A stretch of DNA of 64,000 nt from Juglans regia (taxonomy: Eukaryota; Streptophyta; Magnoliopsida; Fagales; Juglandaceae): positions 32,773,157 to 32,837,156 of the forward strand of contig NC_049907.1 in assembly GCF_001411555.2 (NCBI RefSeq), given 5' to 3'. The position numbers were made by a program, and so were the translations under genes. Shown one piece after another: positions 14,101 through 26,737 of this stretch. Numbering within the stretch: the stretch's first letter is position 1; every line of letters begins with the position of its first letter. The notes under the pieces are model-generated. The model had not been told where the DNA came from and made no database searches. It worked only from the letters and a program-made list of their open reading frames with translations.

Positions 14101-16315
14101 AGGCAATAGGCTTTTTAATTTATTCCCTAGTATGAGTTACATGCGGGTTTCCAAAATCACATTAAAAACAAATAAGTCAAATTATGATTTTTACCTTGAG
14201 CTCTTAGCCCCTTTGAAGAGGCAAGATAGAGAATCAAATAGTGGTGTAGCAGTGTGGATGAAGATCCAAAATGATAGAACTGTTTAAACCCCAAAACCGA
14301 AGCACCATAGGTAAGAAAATTTGTGAAATTCAAAACCCAAATGTTACTCATAATAGCGAATAAATTAAATGTCTATTACCTTCAAGCTTTCACCCTCTTG
14401 AAGATGAAAACAAGCTTTGGTTCCAAACTTGGAGACAAAACAAAAAATGAATATGGAGGAAGTATTCTCATATGGTTTGAAGAGGATGAGAGAAAAATAT
14501 TTTTCCTCTTCCCTTGCTATGGAGTCACAGGCTTGAAGATGATAAGAGGAGTTTGGCTTCTTGAAGATGAGAGGAAAGGAGAAGAAGCTAGCATCGGCTT
14601 TAGCTTGGAGAAGAAGATGAAAACTTTTTCTTTTTCTTTCTTGGGTGTGGGTCGATGGGTACTAGCCAAAATGCCTTAGGATAATTTTTATTTTGTGTTC
14701 TTCTTTTCTGTTTTGTTGCCTTGACCGATGGGTGGAAGGAAAAGTGAAGTCAATTGCTTCCTTAGGAAGCTTACGTCCAAGGAAGGAAAAGAGATTAGTT
14801 GATTTGGTCAAAACATATCACATAAGCTTGGGAGTTGGATGGTGGAGATCTATCCACCTCAAGGGTAATTTTTCGAGTCCTACTACGTAGGTTCTTAAAT
14901 CATTTTATTAATTTTTTAAGTTAAATATTTTGAGGTATAGTTTTTTATTACTTTTTATTATTTAATTTTAAGATGAGTATGTTTTATTTTTAAAATATGA
15001 TTTATTAAAATAAATCGAGGGTATTATTTTTAAGATTTTGAAATATTTTTCCTTAAGCCGATCCTCTTAAGGAAAAATATTTTATCTTCTAAGATGAGTA
15101 TGTTTCATCTTCTCCTCCTAGCAAAAGCCGATCCTCTCTTCTTCTCCTCTCTTCTAGTCTTCAAGAAACCAAATTCCTCTCATCATCTTCAAACTTGTGA
15201 CTCCATAGCAAGGGAAGAGGAAAAACATATTTCTCTCATCCTCTTCAAATCGTATGAGAACACTCCCTCTATATTCATTTTCGGTTTTGCCTCAAAGCTT
15301 GGAACCAAACCTTGTTTTCATCTTCAAGAGGGTGAAATCTTGAAGTTAATAGACTTTTTAATTTATTCCCTAGTATGAGTTACATGTGGGTTTCCAAAAT
15401 CACATTGAAAACAAATAAGTCAAGAGACAAGATAGAGGGCCAAATAGTGGTATAGCCGTGTGGACGAAGAGCCAAAATGATATAACTGTTTTAACCCGAA
15501 AACCGAAACACCATATGTAAGAAAAATGGTGAAATTCGAAACCCACATGTAACTCATACTTGGGAATAAATTAAAAGTGTATTACCTTCAAGATTTCACC
15601 CTCCTGAAGATGAAAACAAGCTTTGGTTCCAGATTTTGAGGCAAAACCGAAAATGAATATGGAGGGAGTTTTCTCATACGGTTTGAAATGGATGAGAGAA
15701 AAATATTTTTCCTCTTCCCTTGCTATGGTGTCACAGGCTTGAACATGATGAGAGCAGTTTGGTTTCTTGAAGATGAAAGGAGGAGAAGAAGAGAGGATCG
15801 ACTTTAGCTTGGTGGAGAAGAAAATTTTTTCTTTTTCTTTCTTGGGTGAGGGTCAACGGGTAGGAGCCAAAACGCTTTAGGATAGTTTTTATTTTGTTTT
15901 TTTCTTTTCTCTTTTGTTGCCTCGACCGATGGGTGGAAGGAAAAGTGAAGTCAATGGCTTCCTTAGGAAGCTTACGTGAAAGGAAGGAAAATGGATTAGT
16001 TGATTTAGTCAAAGCTTATCACATTGGCTTGGGAGTTGGATGGTGGAGATCTATCCACATCAAGGGTAGTTTTCACCTAACAATCATATGGTAGAGAATA
16101 TTTGGGTCATTTGTTAAATAAATAAAATTAAAGGGAATATTGGAAAATATTTCGAAATCTTAAAAATAATACCTTGATTTATTTTAATAAATCATATTTT
16201 AAAAATAAAACGTACTCATCTTAAAATAAAATAATTAAAAGTAATAAAAATCTTTATCTCAAAATATTTAACTTAAATAATTAATAAAATGAAGTATGGA
16301 CCTACGTAGTAGGAC
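8140..16315. repeat. Tandem array of 1.5 kb units, each a long inverted repeat
   Basis: An anchor in the left arm (GATGAAAACAAGCTTTGG or close variants) recurs near 8397, 9895, 11400, 12895, 14403 and 15608, giving spacings of about 1.5 kb and then 1.2 kb. In unit 1 the left arm (about 8328-8866) is the reverse complement of the right arm (about 9117-9639) across an AT-rich spacer of about 250 bp. A link of roughly 190 bp (TTTTTACCTTGAGCTCTTAGCCCC) joins units. Unit 5 has lost part of its spacer and right arm near 15055. The last arm is followed by an inverted copy of the spacer (16085-16310). Reading frames of 60-120 codons recur in the arms but are copies of the repeat, with no recognisable domain. 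Confidence 0.85.
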
Positions 16316-16319
16316 TCAG

Positions 16320-17334
16320 GTAGTACAAATATTCTACCTTAATTCCTCGCAGTGCTTTTAAATAAGTTAATGTTTAGGCATTTCAAATCAGTGTTTTAAT
16401 CCTCCACTGATACATCGTTTTGAGATCCCAAGATAAAGGGATCAGGATTAAAACCCATACCCTTTCTCTTTCTCCCTCACTTTTCTCTTCCCTCTCTCTC
16501 TCTCTCCTCCCTCTCCCCCAGCTTATGTAGCACGCCTCTCTCCCTCTCATTGATTCTCTCCTCAGCCCAACCCGGCGCCATTGTGCGCCGCCTGGCTGCA
16601 CCTTCACCACCGACGGCCTCCTCTCACGTCCTTGAGCCCCCACCACCGAACCCTACCTCCACCTCGCAGACACCTTCCCTGTCGCACTCCCGCATCAACC
16701 CAAGCATGGTTTCACCGTGCGCAGCACTTTCCACCCCCGTACGGAGCCACCCACGGCCACCGAGCACCACCATGGGCTCCCCCTGACCTTCCCCTTCCTC
16801 CTCCATTTGACCCAAAGTCGGTAGCCCCTTCCTCAATCGCACGGAGCTCCTCCAACGCACAGGTTCTCCATACCCACGGATGAGCTCCTCCTCCCACGGC
16901 CACTGCACCACCACCAAAGGCTTCTCCTCCCACCGGTGACCTCCCCTAGCCACCCCCATGTCCAGCCGAGCCACCTAGCTCCCCCACTCTCTCTCACTCT
17001 CTCATGGGCCGTTCCTCCACCACCAAGTTAGATCCGCCGCCGTAGAGCCATCGCACCACCTTACCGACGCCACCACCACCTTGCCAAGGTCTTCCCAAGC
17101 CTCTTCATGCTCAGGCCCTTTTAGATCCGCACCTCTAGCCACCTTCAGTGGCCAAAACAACCACTGCACGTGGCTAATCGCCACTGTACACGGCTAGATA
17201 TGCCATGTTCTGCCCCTCACCGCTAGCACGAGGCCACCATGAGCCCTTCCAAGACCACACTTAGCTATCCAAATGCCTAAACAGCCATTGTACGTTGGTT
17301 AACTGCCACGTACGACCCTTCCGATGTCATCAAC
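16320..17334. other. GC-rich proline/serine-biased stretch, no confident gene
   Basis: Starts with a CT-rich tract (16455-16530), then CCACC-rich sequence open in several frames on both strands. Composition alone explains the open frames, and no domain is recognisable. It resembles the island at 600-950 and probably belongs to the leader or internal region of the surrounding retroelement (inference). Confidence 0.4.
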
Positions 17335-20201
17335 TGTGACGACCAGCGAGCAACACATGGGTTATCCCGTCGAGGGTATAACCCTTTATCCCTCGTTAAT
17401 TATGTTATTTGTTAGTTGATTAGGTTGTGGACTATGCTGTTTGTATTGTGGAGTTCCCTATATTGTGATGTGCTGTGTAGTGAAGTGTTGGGCATAGTTA
17501 GGAAGTGCGATGTGAAGTGTTGTGGACTGTGCTGTGTAATGTGATTTGTGGATTATGTGTTGTAATAGTGACGTGACATTGTGTGGGATAAGGAGAGTAT
17601 ATATAAAATATACCCTCCTGTCGTAGTGTGGAATGAGAAGAGTACACTCTGAGTGTATTCTGTGTGGCGTAGCGTGTATGAAGGGAATACACGTGGAGTG
17701 TACTCCATGTGATAGAGTGAGGCACCATTTGGCGTGTATATTGTAATGGTGATGGGTTGTAGCGTGTGTGAAGGGAGTACGCGTGAAGTGTACTCCATGA
17801 GGTGAAGCGACACACTGTGTGGCGTGTTGTAGAGATATGGATGATTGTGTGGTTGATGGGCATAGAGCGTGATGGGTAGTGTCGAGAACTGTGGAACAGT
17901 GTCTCGAGGTTTAAGACGTGGCCTGTAGTCTGAGGTGACAGGTGTCACCGTGTTGGACTTATGGCTGGGAGTATGGGTGAAGTAGCAGAACATGTATAAG
18001 AGTGTACAGCAGAAGCATGATTGGGGAATATCACGAAGTGACATGGTTACGGACAGTTGTGCTTGTGATGGGTGAGGAGCTAGTGTAGGAATGTCGTAGC
18101 AAGAACGTGACGAGATGTCACGATGTAACAGGAGTACGTGAAGGACCGTACTCATGATGAGTTAGGAGTTGATGTAGCAGAATGTTGGGTGACGTGACAC
18201 GGTCACGGTGTAGCTTGGGAGTAGTCTCGAGCTATATGACGTGACGTAAGGCGTAGTTGTGAACGGAGTCTTGTCGTATTAAGTGTTGGGATGAACTGTC
18301 AAAAGGGACGGGTAGCGTGAAGAGTCATACTATCCGGGTTAAGAGAAGGTTGGTATCAAAGTATGGCGCTTGTCCCTACGGGCATGTGATCAACGTGTTA
18401 TATGTTGGTCTTAAGTGATAAAGGGGTGAGGTACATGTGTAATCTGGTGAGACACATGTGTCGGACAGATTCACCATATGTAATGGGTAATCTATCCTAA
18501 GCACGATTACACGGTGCTTAAGCCTTAGTGTTGGCTTAGAGCCGTGTGGCGTGTATGGATGGGAATGAGGAGTAGTGTGAGCTCAGATGCATTAAGGCAG
18601 TAACGGGTGTATTGTCTAGGATTGGGATGCTTGATTCCTTCGGTCGGAATCATACGTCGGAATGTGGCTATTAGGAAGAGTAAGACGAAGGTCCTAGTGT
18701 CTAAATCCTAAGGTGAATCATGGGTTCACTTTAGTGGGTGAGCACTCAAAGTAGAATGTCGTGTTTGGAAGAGATAGTGACCTTAAGGAGAAACCTGAAG
18801 GTTTTAGCATAGTAAAGGGCATGTAAGAGTACGGGATAGAAGGAGAGTGTTTCAAGTGAAGTATAGCTGTATAGCTTTATTTATAGTTTAAGTTGCTTAT
18901 GCATTAGATAGAGAATGACGTCAAGGTTATGTGTATGCATGTAGGTTGCCATCCGACACGCACATGAACGAACTGCATGATATGAAAGTAGCATGGAGCC
19001 CAGGTAAGTATTATGTTCATACTCTTCTAGAGTTTTCTAAAATATACGAAAATAAAAACGAAACGATTTTCCTTTACAATTCCTTATGAAACGATGTTTT
19101 TACGAAAGCATGTTAAGTGTTCAAAGGTATAAGTATGTAAAGGCCCCTCCTTGGCAGCCCCTTTTTATGCACCCAAAAGTATTAATTGTATGCATGTGAA
19201 TGGATGATTATACGTTATATCTATTATATGTATTTTCTAAAAAAAGAAATGTTGAGGCTTTTATGTATGTTGTTTTAAAGGTCCCTATGAACCGATATTT
19301 TGTGGATGCCATGAACTGATGCTTATGGATGCCATGAAAGACGATGTTTAAGCCCATGCTTTTAAATGATGTTTTCCCATGAAAGAACTGCTAAATGAAA
19401 AGGATTGAACTGAAAAGAAAGGACTGAATGAAATGAATGTTTACTGTATGAAAATACGTAACGGCCACATGAATGAATGGAAAGGATACCAATGAATAGG
19501 CAGATTGTAATGCCGGGTAAGTAGTATTGGTAATGCACCCAGTGTTGCCCCCTGATTGAAAAGGGATTCCCAACCCGTGGCCACGGGCAGAGTCCGGGTC
19601 CAAAGGAAGATCGCTAACCCCAACACACGGAGCGTAACAGTGTGTACTAGCCAATGAAAATGATAAGAATGAATGTATGAATGCATCGCACTCTTGAAGA
19701 AGTGAAGGCACTTACGGGAGATACGTTTTACGAAAATAAAGCCCTTTTTAAAGAAAAATTCCGTTCAATGATGTTTTCAAAGAATGCACGTGTGCATGTA
19801 TGTATAATATGTATAGCATGATGAATGCATGAATGAAAACCTATGTTAGTATATTTTAACTGTATGAAGTGCTTACGAGTCATCGACTCATTTTAGTTTT
19901 TATGTATACCACTCCCCCCCTCAAGGAACCAAATGAGTAGTACGCGTCAGGACAGACACGGGCCAAGGGAAAGAGTACGGAAGTCTAGGCATGAAGTTTT
20001 AATTGTATGAGAGGCCTTTTTATTTAAAGAATTAATGTTTTATGCTGTAAACTTATTTTATTCTCAAAACACATTTTATTTTATAACGTAGAGTCTTGCA
20101 CCCTGGGTATGGAAGCAAAATGTTTTAAATCGAATGGTAACTCCTGTCCTTTTTTCTAAAATCATTTTATAAAAAGTCCCAACACAAAGACGGGCGTTAC
20201 A
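17335..20201 (+). mobile_element. Long LTR-like segment, TGTGACGACC...GGGCGTTACA
   Basis: A 2.87 kb segment with TG at one end and CA at the other. Its right end is the outer boundary of the 15 kb insertion and abuts the CTATA duplication. The region near 19910 (CCACTCCCCCCCTCAAGG) resembles the part of the solo LTR near 26290, in the same orientation, which supports plus-strand LTR sense. It carries no coding domain; the longest frames are antisense and featureless. The left end at 17335 is less certain than the right. Confidence 0.5.
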
Positions 20202-20323
20202 CTATACATGAACAGATTTCACCATGCCTCTACAACACTAGTGATAGAGACTTATTATCAAGCGGTTGGCTACGTGCCGGCCATTAAAGACAAACGTACA
20301 AAGGCATACACTACACCATCAAG

Positions 20324-20943
20324 TTAAGCATAGGTATCAGGGTTTTGGAGCAGGTAGGCTTCCCCAATTTTGTACATGCCCAGGACCTTTTCCTTGCCAG
20401 CCTTGATTTCCTCTTCCGTGATCACTATGTCACCCTTGGTATGGTAGTTTGTTGTCATCTTATTTTTACTGCCACCCTCTGGTGTTGGCTCAAGCTAGAC
20501 CTCATGAACAATGAATTCCAGCTTCTCCTCCAACGCATCACCTTCGATCACTGTGTACTTGTAATAGTAGCTCTCTTCATTCACCTCATCAATTCGGTTC
20601 TTAATGGAGCTGAAAGGGCTACCTGCATCACCGTCGTCATCATCATCATCTTATCCTTAATCCAATGAAATACATCTCAAGCGTTTAATGTTTAATTGTA
20701 AGTATACATCAGTAATATTATATATTTGCTATCTAGCTTGCTTAATAATTAATACCTTCAGCGAAATTGACCTGCCTGATGCTGCCGGGCCCTCCATTTC
20801 CTTGAATGAAATCAATGCTCTTGACAGCTTGTGGCATGAGTTTTGGGATGAGGTTGTGAGAATCAAGGACCAAGGCTAGCTTTGAACAATCTGGATGGAG
20901 GGATTGGGGAAGTTAAGTCGTCTGGATAAGTGATTACACCCAT
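20324..20943 (-). pseudogene. PR-10/Bet v 1-like pseudogene, copy B
   Basis: Exon 1 begins at 20943 (MGVITYPDD) and is shifted by a 4-base insertion at about 20877-20880, where GGCTTTG of copy A reads GGCTAGCTTTG. In the shifted frame a stop follows within a few codons. Exon 2 starts at 20622 after GATGCAG and is otherwise well preserved down to a proper C terminus (TYA, stop at 20324). It has one in-frame TAG at 20495-20497 where copy A has CAG (Gln). The donor GT and a TATA box (21076-21083) are kept. The two lesions differ from those of copies A and C, so decay was independent. The 15 kb element lies about 120 bp beyond the 3' end. Confidence 0.88.
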
Positions 20944-21075
20944 GATATCCTCTCTAGCAAGAGAATTGAAAGTAGGAAGGCCTGGAGTACTCTTAAGGAA
21001 GACGGGTTTTAATTATGAGTATAGAGCTTGAACAATCTTCAACTAATTGGTAAGGAAAATGTAGTATGGAAAGGG

Positions 21076-21083
21076 TATTTATA
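21076..21083 (-). promoter_or_regulatory. TATA box of PR-10 copy B
   Basis: TATAAATA on the minus strand, about 135 bases upstream of the copy B start codon. It matches the position and context of the boxes in copy C and in the intact gene. The equivalent place in copy A (about 2615) lacks it. Confidence 0.65.
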
Positions 21084-21489
21084 GGTTGAAATTATGATGG
21101 TGCTACTCTTGCTCCCGAATTTGTTTGCTTTTGCTTGTAGGGTAATCATGTCCTGGAGTGCATTTGCTTAATAATATATAATGTATTGGGGGAGTTATTC
21201 TCGAAGTAATTTCGAAGACGTCTATATTATATGCACTTCCAAACTCCTTGACCACCTTAACGTCATGCACTATGTTAATACATATACAAAAGCACAACAA
21301 TATGGATCTCAACAATGTATTTAAATTAAACAACATTTCGGTTCAGGATTATTATATCATCTCAACTCACTATTCAAATCAAATCTAATGAATCTCTCAA
21401 CCAGTGGAGATCCTTGATCTCTTGAAGTGCAAGCAAAATCCATAAACAGTTGGCAACCACGGTGGAAATTGGAATATGGCTTTTAATCT

Positions 21490-21855
21490 AAGAAGATTTT
21501 TGGGGAATGAGATGAGATGAGAATTTTGTGAATAGTAGTACGTAAAATGGTTTGTGAATAGTAGTGAGATTGTTTAAATTTAGTATTTATTGGGTTTTGA
21601 CAAATGAGAGAAGAAGTTGAATAAAAATATTATAAAGTTAAAATATTGTTTGAATCTAATTTTTTTAATATTATTTTTTTTTTGAAATTTTAAAAAGTTA
21701 ACATTATTTTTTATTTGAAATTTCAAATTTTGAGAAATTTGTAATGATTAATTTGAAAAATATATAATGATTAGTTTGAAAATATTTGTATTTAAATAAT
21801 ATTTGGATAAGAAATGAAATGCGATTTGATAAAAATCATTTCCAAATATCCCCCG
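21490..21855. repeat. MITE-like repeat (GAGATGAG family), copy 2
   Basis: Begins TTTGGGGAATGAGATGAG and ends near AAATCATTTCCAAATATCCC, whose reverse complement (TTTGGAAATGATTT) resembles the start, suggesting short imperfect terminal inverted repeats. Noncoding. Confidence 0.6.
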
Positions 21856-22890
21856 AGTTAAGTTGTGCGGAAACTTGAGCTTTACGTACGGATACTCAAG
21901 GTCTCTCATAATGGACAGAAAAAAGAAGGCTTCTTGCTATTTTATTTTGCAGGGAGAAAAAAGAAGAAGAAGAAGAAGAAGAAGAGAGAGACAAAACTAT
22001 CGGTATATATATTTTAGGCGAATATCACTCATATAGCGAAATCTATGTAATTAAAAATAATAAGAAGTGAATGAAATGGTCACTGAGACTTATAACTTAT
22101 CTAAGGATAAAGGATGGTATAGGCAAGTTCATCAATTGTTATAAGAAATAAATATAAAATTTGTATGTATGATTAATTTATTTTAATCTTTGAATATAAA
22201 CATCATGTATAAAATACTTACAAAACACGGATAATCCAATTCTTTGGTTTTTTGAGCTAATACTTGAGGTATGTTTGGGGTTTCGCTAAGAGGCTTAAAA
22301 AATGTTTAAATAGTCTTAAAAACACTTTAGTAATAAAATTGGGTTGCTAGGTTGACACAAATTAAATTACTTTTTAATATAAAAAAGTTCAAAAGTGTAT
22401 TTTAGGAAAAACATCAAATTTTCTTCAAACGTACTTTTTCACATATTATGGAAGGTAGTTGCATTTTTAAAACCATCGAGGGGCGAAAATACCTATATAA
22501 TTTTTATATAATTACAACTTTGTGCTTGGCTTATGCATAATTGTATTGCCATTCAACTTAGGCATCATTATAGGGATTTTTTTTTCATTATACTTAACTA
22601 AAACATCTATTAAATTATTTTCCTCTTTTTTTATTATAAAATTTTATTTCTATCAAGGACATAATCATGATCTTTAAGAAATCAAATGACCTTTTTTTAT
22701 CATTTCTATCTCAAAAAATACTTTTTAAATTTGTTTCCAAGCGAATGTAACAAGTCTGAAAGTATTTTAGACATATGATTCCCAAATAGTAAATAATGTT
22801 TTAATAATAACGCTTATTATTTAAGCTCTACTACTATAAGCCTTGAGCTAAAAATTAAATTATCCACATCAATCCTAAACTTGCATGTAG

Positions 22891-25800
22891 TGTAACACCC
22901 TGCTTAATTAACCATTAGATCAACCCTTAAACATTCTAGATTAGGCTTATAATTTTGGGTTATTACTTACATTAGGGTTGATGGTAAGGTTAGCCTTAAT
23001 CTTGGCACATAGTACTGTTAAGCTAATGACTAGAAAAGAAAGCCCATTAGCGAATTTAGTGAGGCTTTTAGGACCTTAGAGCATCCATGGGCCTGGCCCA
23101 ATATCCCTTAGGCCATTAACCCACCCACTTGGCCCTTTTAAGCCCACAAAGTCCAAAGTCACGTTTGGGTTTATTTTACTATTCAACTTGAAAGCCCAAT
23201 ACACTATACCATTGGTTTCCTTAAACCCAAATCATAACCAAATTACCCAAATTACCCAAATTAAGTTTTGAAAATTAGCTAAGGCTATTAACCATCATAC
23301 TTGAGGTTAGTGGACTTTAAACTATACTTTGAAACTTAATTGAGTTTAATCTTTTCTTAAACTTTTTAATTTAAATTAATACTCCCTTAAATCATGATTA
23401 GAGCATGTTAATACCCTAGCTAAACCATCCCACATGTCATTAAGAAAAATGACATAACAAGCCCAAACCATGCTTTAATCGGTTTTGTGCATTGCCCTTT
23501 GTAATGCTTGGACTGTTTTGCCTTTGGGCCCAACATTTTTGTCATTTTTCCTCAAGGGTAATATGGTCCTTAAGCACCTCTTGAGGCCCTCCTAAATCAA
23601 GTTTAAGCCTTGGACGAAATTACTTGCGCAAACCAGTCCAAAGAACCAAACCAGGTGCACCTTGGTTTAGTTTGAGTTGTAGCCGTTTGGATTGAATTTG
23701 AACCAACCATCTGCCATGGTTTGAACCACCACCCACGCCATCTTCTTCACCACCTAATCCCTAAGGGGCCCCATGACCATCATGAAAGTTTTAACTCAAA
23801 TTTTTCCACCCAAAACTAACCAAAATCGAAACTTAACAAAAATCTGTTAAATTGAAGCTATGTGAACCCGCCGGTTGCAAGGGAGGATTACATGAACTTT
23901 TTGTCAACCAAACCATGCCCCACGACCTGACCACCACTGTAGGACCATTTTAGCCATAGCAGGGAAGAAATCATTGTGGTTTTAGGCCACTATTTCCCTT
24001 GCTCAAGAGGACACAAACTGTAGAAGGCATCTTGAAAATTTCAGCAAAACACCTCCATTTCAACACCTTATTTCGGGCTGCATATTTATGATCACTTGGC
24101 AGCCAACTTTCCACCTTCTACCACCATAAAAAGTCTTCAATAAGTGGCCTTGCTCCTACTCAAATCAGTCATAATGATGATTAAAAGGGATAAGTCAAGA
24201 CAATGATCAAATATGCCCAAGAAAAACTAATTGAACCTGTCAAGACCCCTTGAGTGGTTTTCGATGATTTTTCTCCCCTTTCCTCTACCCCACGACTTGG
24301 CCAGCTCCCATAGGAGTAACGTAGCAACCATAGAAGTAAAATCATGGTGGTTTAGGGCACTATTTAGTTCTGTAAAGGTGACACAGAGTGATGGAAGCAA
24401 ATCTGGAAAGTTTAGATTCATACACCATCTTCCATAAAACCCCTTGGACCTAGCCAATGTCCCCTCCCCTTTGGCTTCCTATAAAAGGCCCCTTTACCCC
24501 CTAATTTCCTCCACACATCAGCTCCAAGCTTCCTCTTGAGCCTTGAAGAGTACTTCCCCCTCTTAGAGATCAAAAGAGTGAAGCTGAGTGAGTTCTTGAT
24601 GAGTTCTTGAGTGTTCTTGTGTAAGGCTATCTTGAGTGCTTGGAAGAGCAAAAAATTTGTAAGTTTTCTTACTTTTGATCTTAGTTAGCATGTCAAGCTT
24701 TGTTTCCATGTGTTGGTACGAAATTTGGGTGAGTTTTGAGAAGGTTATCATGCTTAAATCAAAACCAAGTCAATTAAGGGATGGTTTGATTAATTAAATG
24801 TTTTTAAGTGGGAATTTAGCTATGGCATGTCTTAAGCATGGTTTGATATGATTCATTATTATATTAACATGATTATGGAAGGTTTAAATTGTGGTTAGAA
24901 GCATGCCATGAGAGATTTTGAATCTATCTTGTTTTGATCATCAAGAATGGATCGGTTTAAATGAAGTAGATATCAAGGATATCTTAGCCATGATTAAGTG
25001 CTGGGATGAACTCTATTATCCTAGAATTAGTCTTCATTATGTCATTAAAGATTTTAATGATCATTTGTGATTAAAGAAAATCTCAATTGCATGCATTTAT
25101 AGTAACCAATAGTTGAAAATACACATAGGCATCAACTAGAGTGCATGCCATAAGTTGGGACTATTTGGGAAAGTTTCACTTTGATTTTCATAAATCCAAG
25201 GGCATAAATAGTTTTAGAATGCCAAAAATATGAAGTTCATGAATTTTTATTAAATTTGGAGTTCCTTTACAATTAGTGAAAATTTAGGTTCTTAACGGCA
25301 AATTTTGAGGGTCTATGGGTATTTTTATAAATACCCAGTTTTGAAGCCTTTGATTTTAGACATCACCCATAGAAGTATTAATCCTAACTTAGTATACACT
25401 TGATTTATGCTGCTATGATATTATTTCTCAATTACTCTGGAAGTTTATAAATTGGCCTCTAAACTTATACCTTGATAAATTATTTATGAATTATTGAGAA
25501 TGCCTCATTCTTGTTTCAATTATTACTTTGAACATAAAATATCATGTCATATGATACATTGAGTGTATATTTACATGAAAAGTGATATTCTTACCATTTT
25601 AGCATAATGCACCTATAAATGTCATTTTTACTAGAAAAGCTTATTGTATATGCACACGTCGTGAAACACTTTTTTCAAGCATTACATGAAAATGAGTTTT
25701 TTCACAACCCCAAAGGTTAGGATGAGGAATTATCCTAGTGGAACTCCTCTGTCCACTCTGGAGTGAGTAAGAATGGAGTGGTAACCCCTAAGTTGATGAA

Positions 25801-26737
25801 GAACAGTCAACAGGCTTCGAATGTGTTTTTTTTAAAGAATGCCAGAGCGAAATCATATATTATGACACCTAATACTAGTGGGTGTATGATGTTATGATGA
25901 TGTTATGTTATATTATCACTGTATTGAGAACGATGTCTGTAGATAATGACATAGTGCCAACATGAGTTGTGTTATGGTCACTGGTAGGTGCTCATGGTGT
26001 ATATATGGGGAACCATGTTGCTACCAAATGTATGTTAACAATGGCTTTAATAAACATTAAAATGTTATATTATTTAAAGCAATGAAGTATGAAATGTTAT
26101 CTGAAAGTGAAAGTGCATCAAGATTTTTCTAAAAAAGTTGAGGAATTTGGATGGGAGACACATGCACATTTTTCTACATTTCATGCAATTCGTATTTATC
26201 ATTTTTCATGCATAATTTATCTCTATGCAAATTGGTTGTTTAACTTATTGAGATTTCAAGTAAATCTCATCCCTTGTGGGACCATTATCATTCCCCCCGA
26301 AATGATAGAAGTTGTGACAGAACCGATAGAGGATGAACATGATGGGTCGTTTGATGCAGATGGTTGAAGAGGAGCCGAACCTTGAACAAAGACTAAAAAT
26401 AATTTTCATGCTCATAAGCATTGACTCTTCATACTGTAGAGCATATCAAATAGTTGATCTAACCATAGAACTTGGATTAAGTATTTTGTATTAAGGAAAT
26501 GTAATCCTTAAGTTTGAATTTATTATGGTTATTTATGTTATTGGGATGTTTTTAGTCCATTCTGACACGAGTTATAACTAATCACCCTTATTCCGCTGAG
26601 ATTATTGCATACTGCTAGTTGCACTTATAGGATGCATTACATATTAACTGTCATGTATGGGGGTATGTAACCTTGTGTTACATGTCCCGACACTCAAAGT
26701 CTCTGTTCCATCCCAAGCGGAGGTTGGAGGCATCACA
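22891..26737 (+). mobile_element. Solo LTR, about 3.85 kb, Ty3/gypsy-type
   Basis: It interrupts block B exactly where block A is continuous (GCACTTAGTGTATATTC near 4235). It starts TGTAACACCC and ends GGAGGCATCACA, the usual TG...CA form. Flanking bases TGTAG and CATAG are compatible with a decayed 5-bp target duplication, which is weak evidence alone. A good TATA box lies at 24480, followed by a CT-rich leader-like region, as expected for an LTR promoter. No primer binding site, coding region or second LTR follows, so internal DNA was probably lost by LTR-LTR recombination. Frames inside (24227-24651, 26089-26367) show no domain. Confidence 0.7.
24480..24488 (+). promoter_or_regulatory. TATA box of the solo LTR
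   Basis: TATAAAAGG followed by a pyrimidine-rich stretch without ATG for about 90 bases. This fits an LTR promoter with transcription starting near 24510. Inferred from sequence only. Confidence 0.55.

Larger units (their letters stand above)
5143..20201. mobile_element. 15.06 kb composite retrotransposon-derived insertion
   Basis: The boundaries come from comparing duplicated blocks: block B reads GAAACTATA before the insertion and CTATACATGAACAG after it, while blocks A and C have uninterrupted GAAACTGTACATGAACAC and GAAACAGTACATGAACAC. The insert begins TGTAACACC, ends GGGCGTTACA, and is flanked by CTATA at 5138-5142 and 20202-20206, a 5-bp duplication as made by LTR-retrotransposon integrase. 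No gag, protease, RT or integrase is visible anywhere inside. It contains LTR-like arms in opposite orientation (about 5622-7050 and 17335-20201), an array of 1.5 kb inverted-repeat units (8140-16315) and a GC-rich stretch (16430-17330). It is either a large non-autonomous element or nested and rearranged elements. Confidence 0.75.
20202..22890. repeat. PR-10 tandem duplication, block B, middle part
   Basis: Continues block B after the 15 kb insertion (block B starts near 5061). It contains pseudogene B and then, from 20944, flank matching block A about 2490-4215, including a second MITE-like repeat (21490-21855) and a GAA/AGA microsatellite near 21960. No further gene is seen. Confidence 0.75.

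Noticed and set aside
16383..17184. Several open frames on both strands in the GC-rich stretch
   Set aside because: Open on both strands because of CCACC-type composition; no recognisable protein and located within a mobile element.
17498..18155. Minus-strand frame of 200 codons, His/Thr/Ser-rich
   Set aside because: Lies in LTR-like sequence, low-complexity composition and no recognisable family.
18352..18370. Primer-binding-site-like TTGGTATCAAAGTATGGC
   Set aside because: No LTR end of the form CA immediately precedes it, so it could not be used to define the element.
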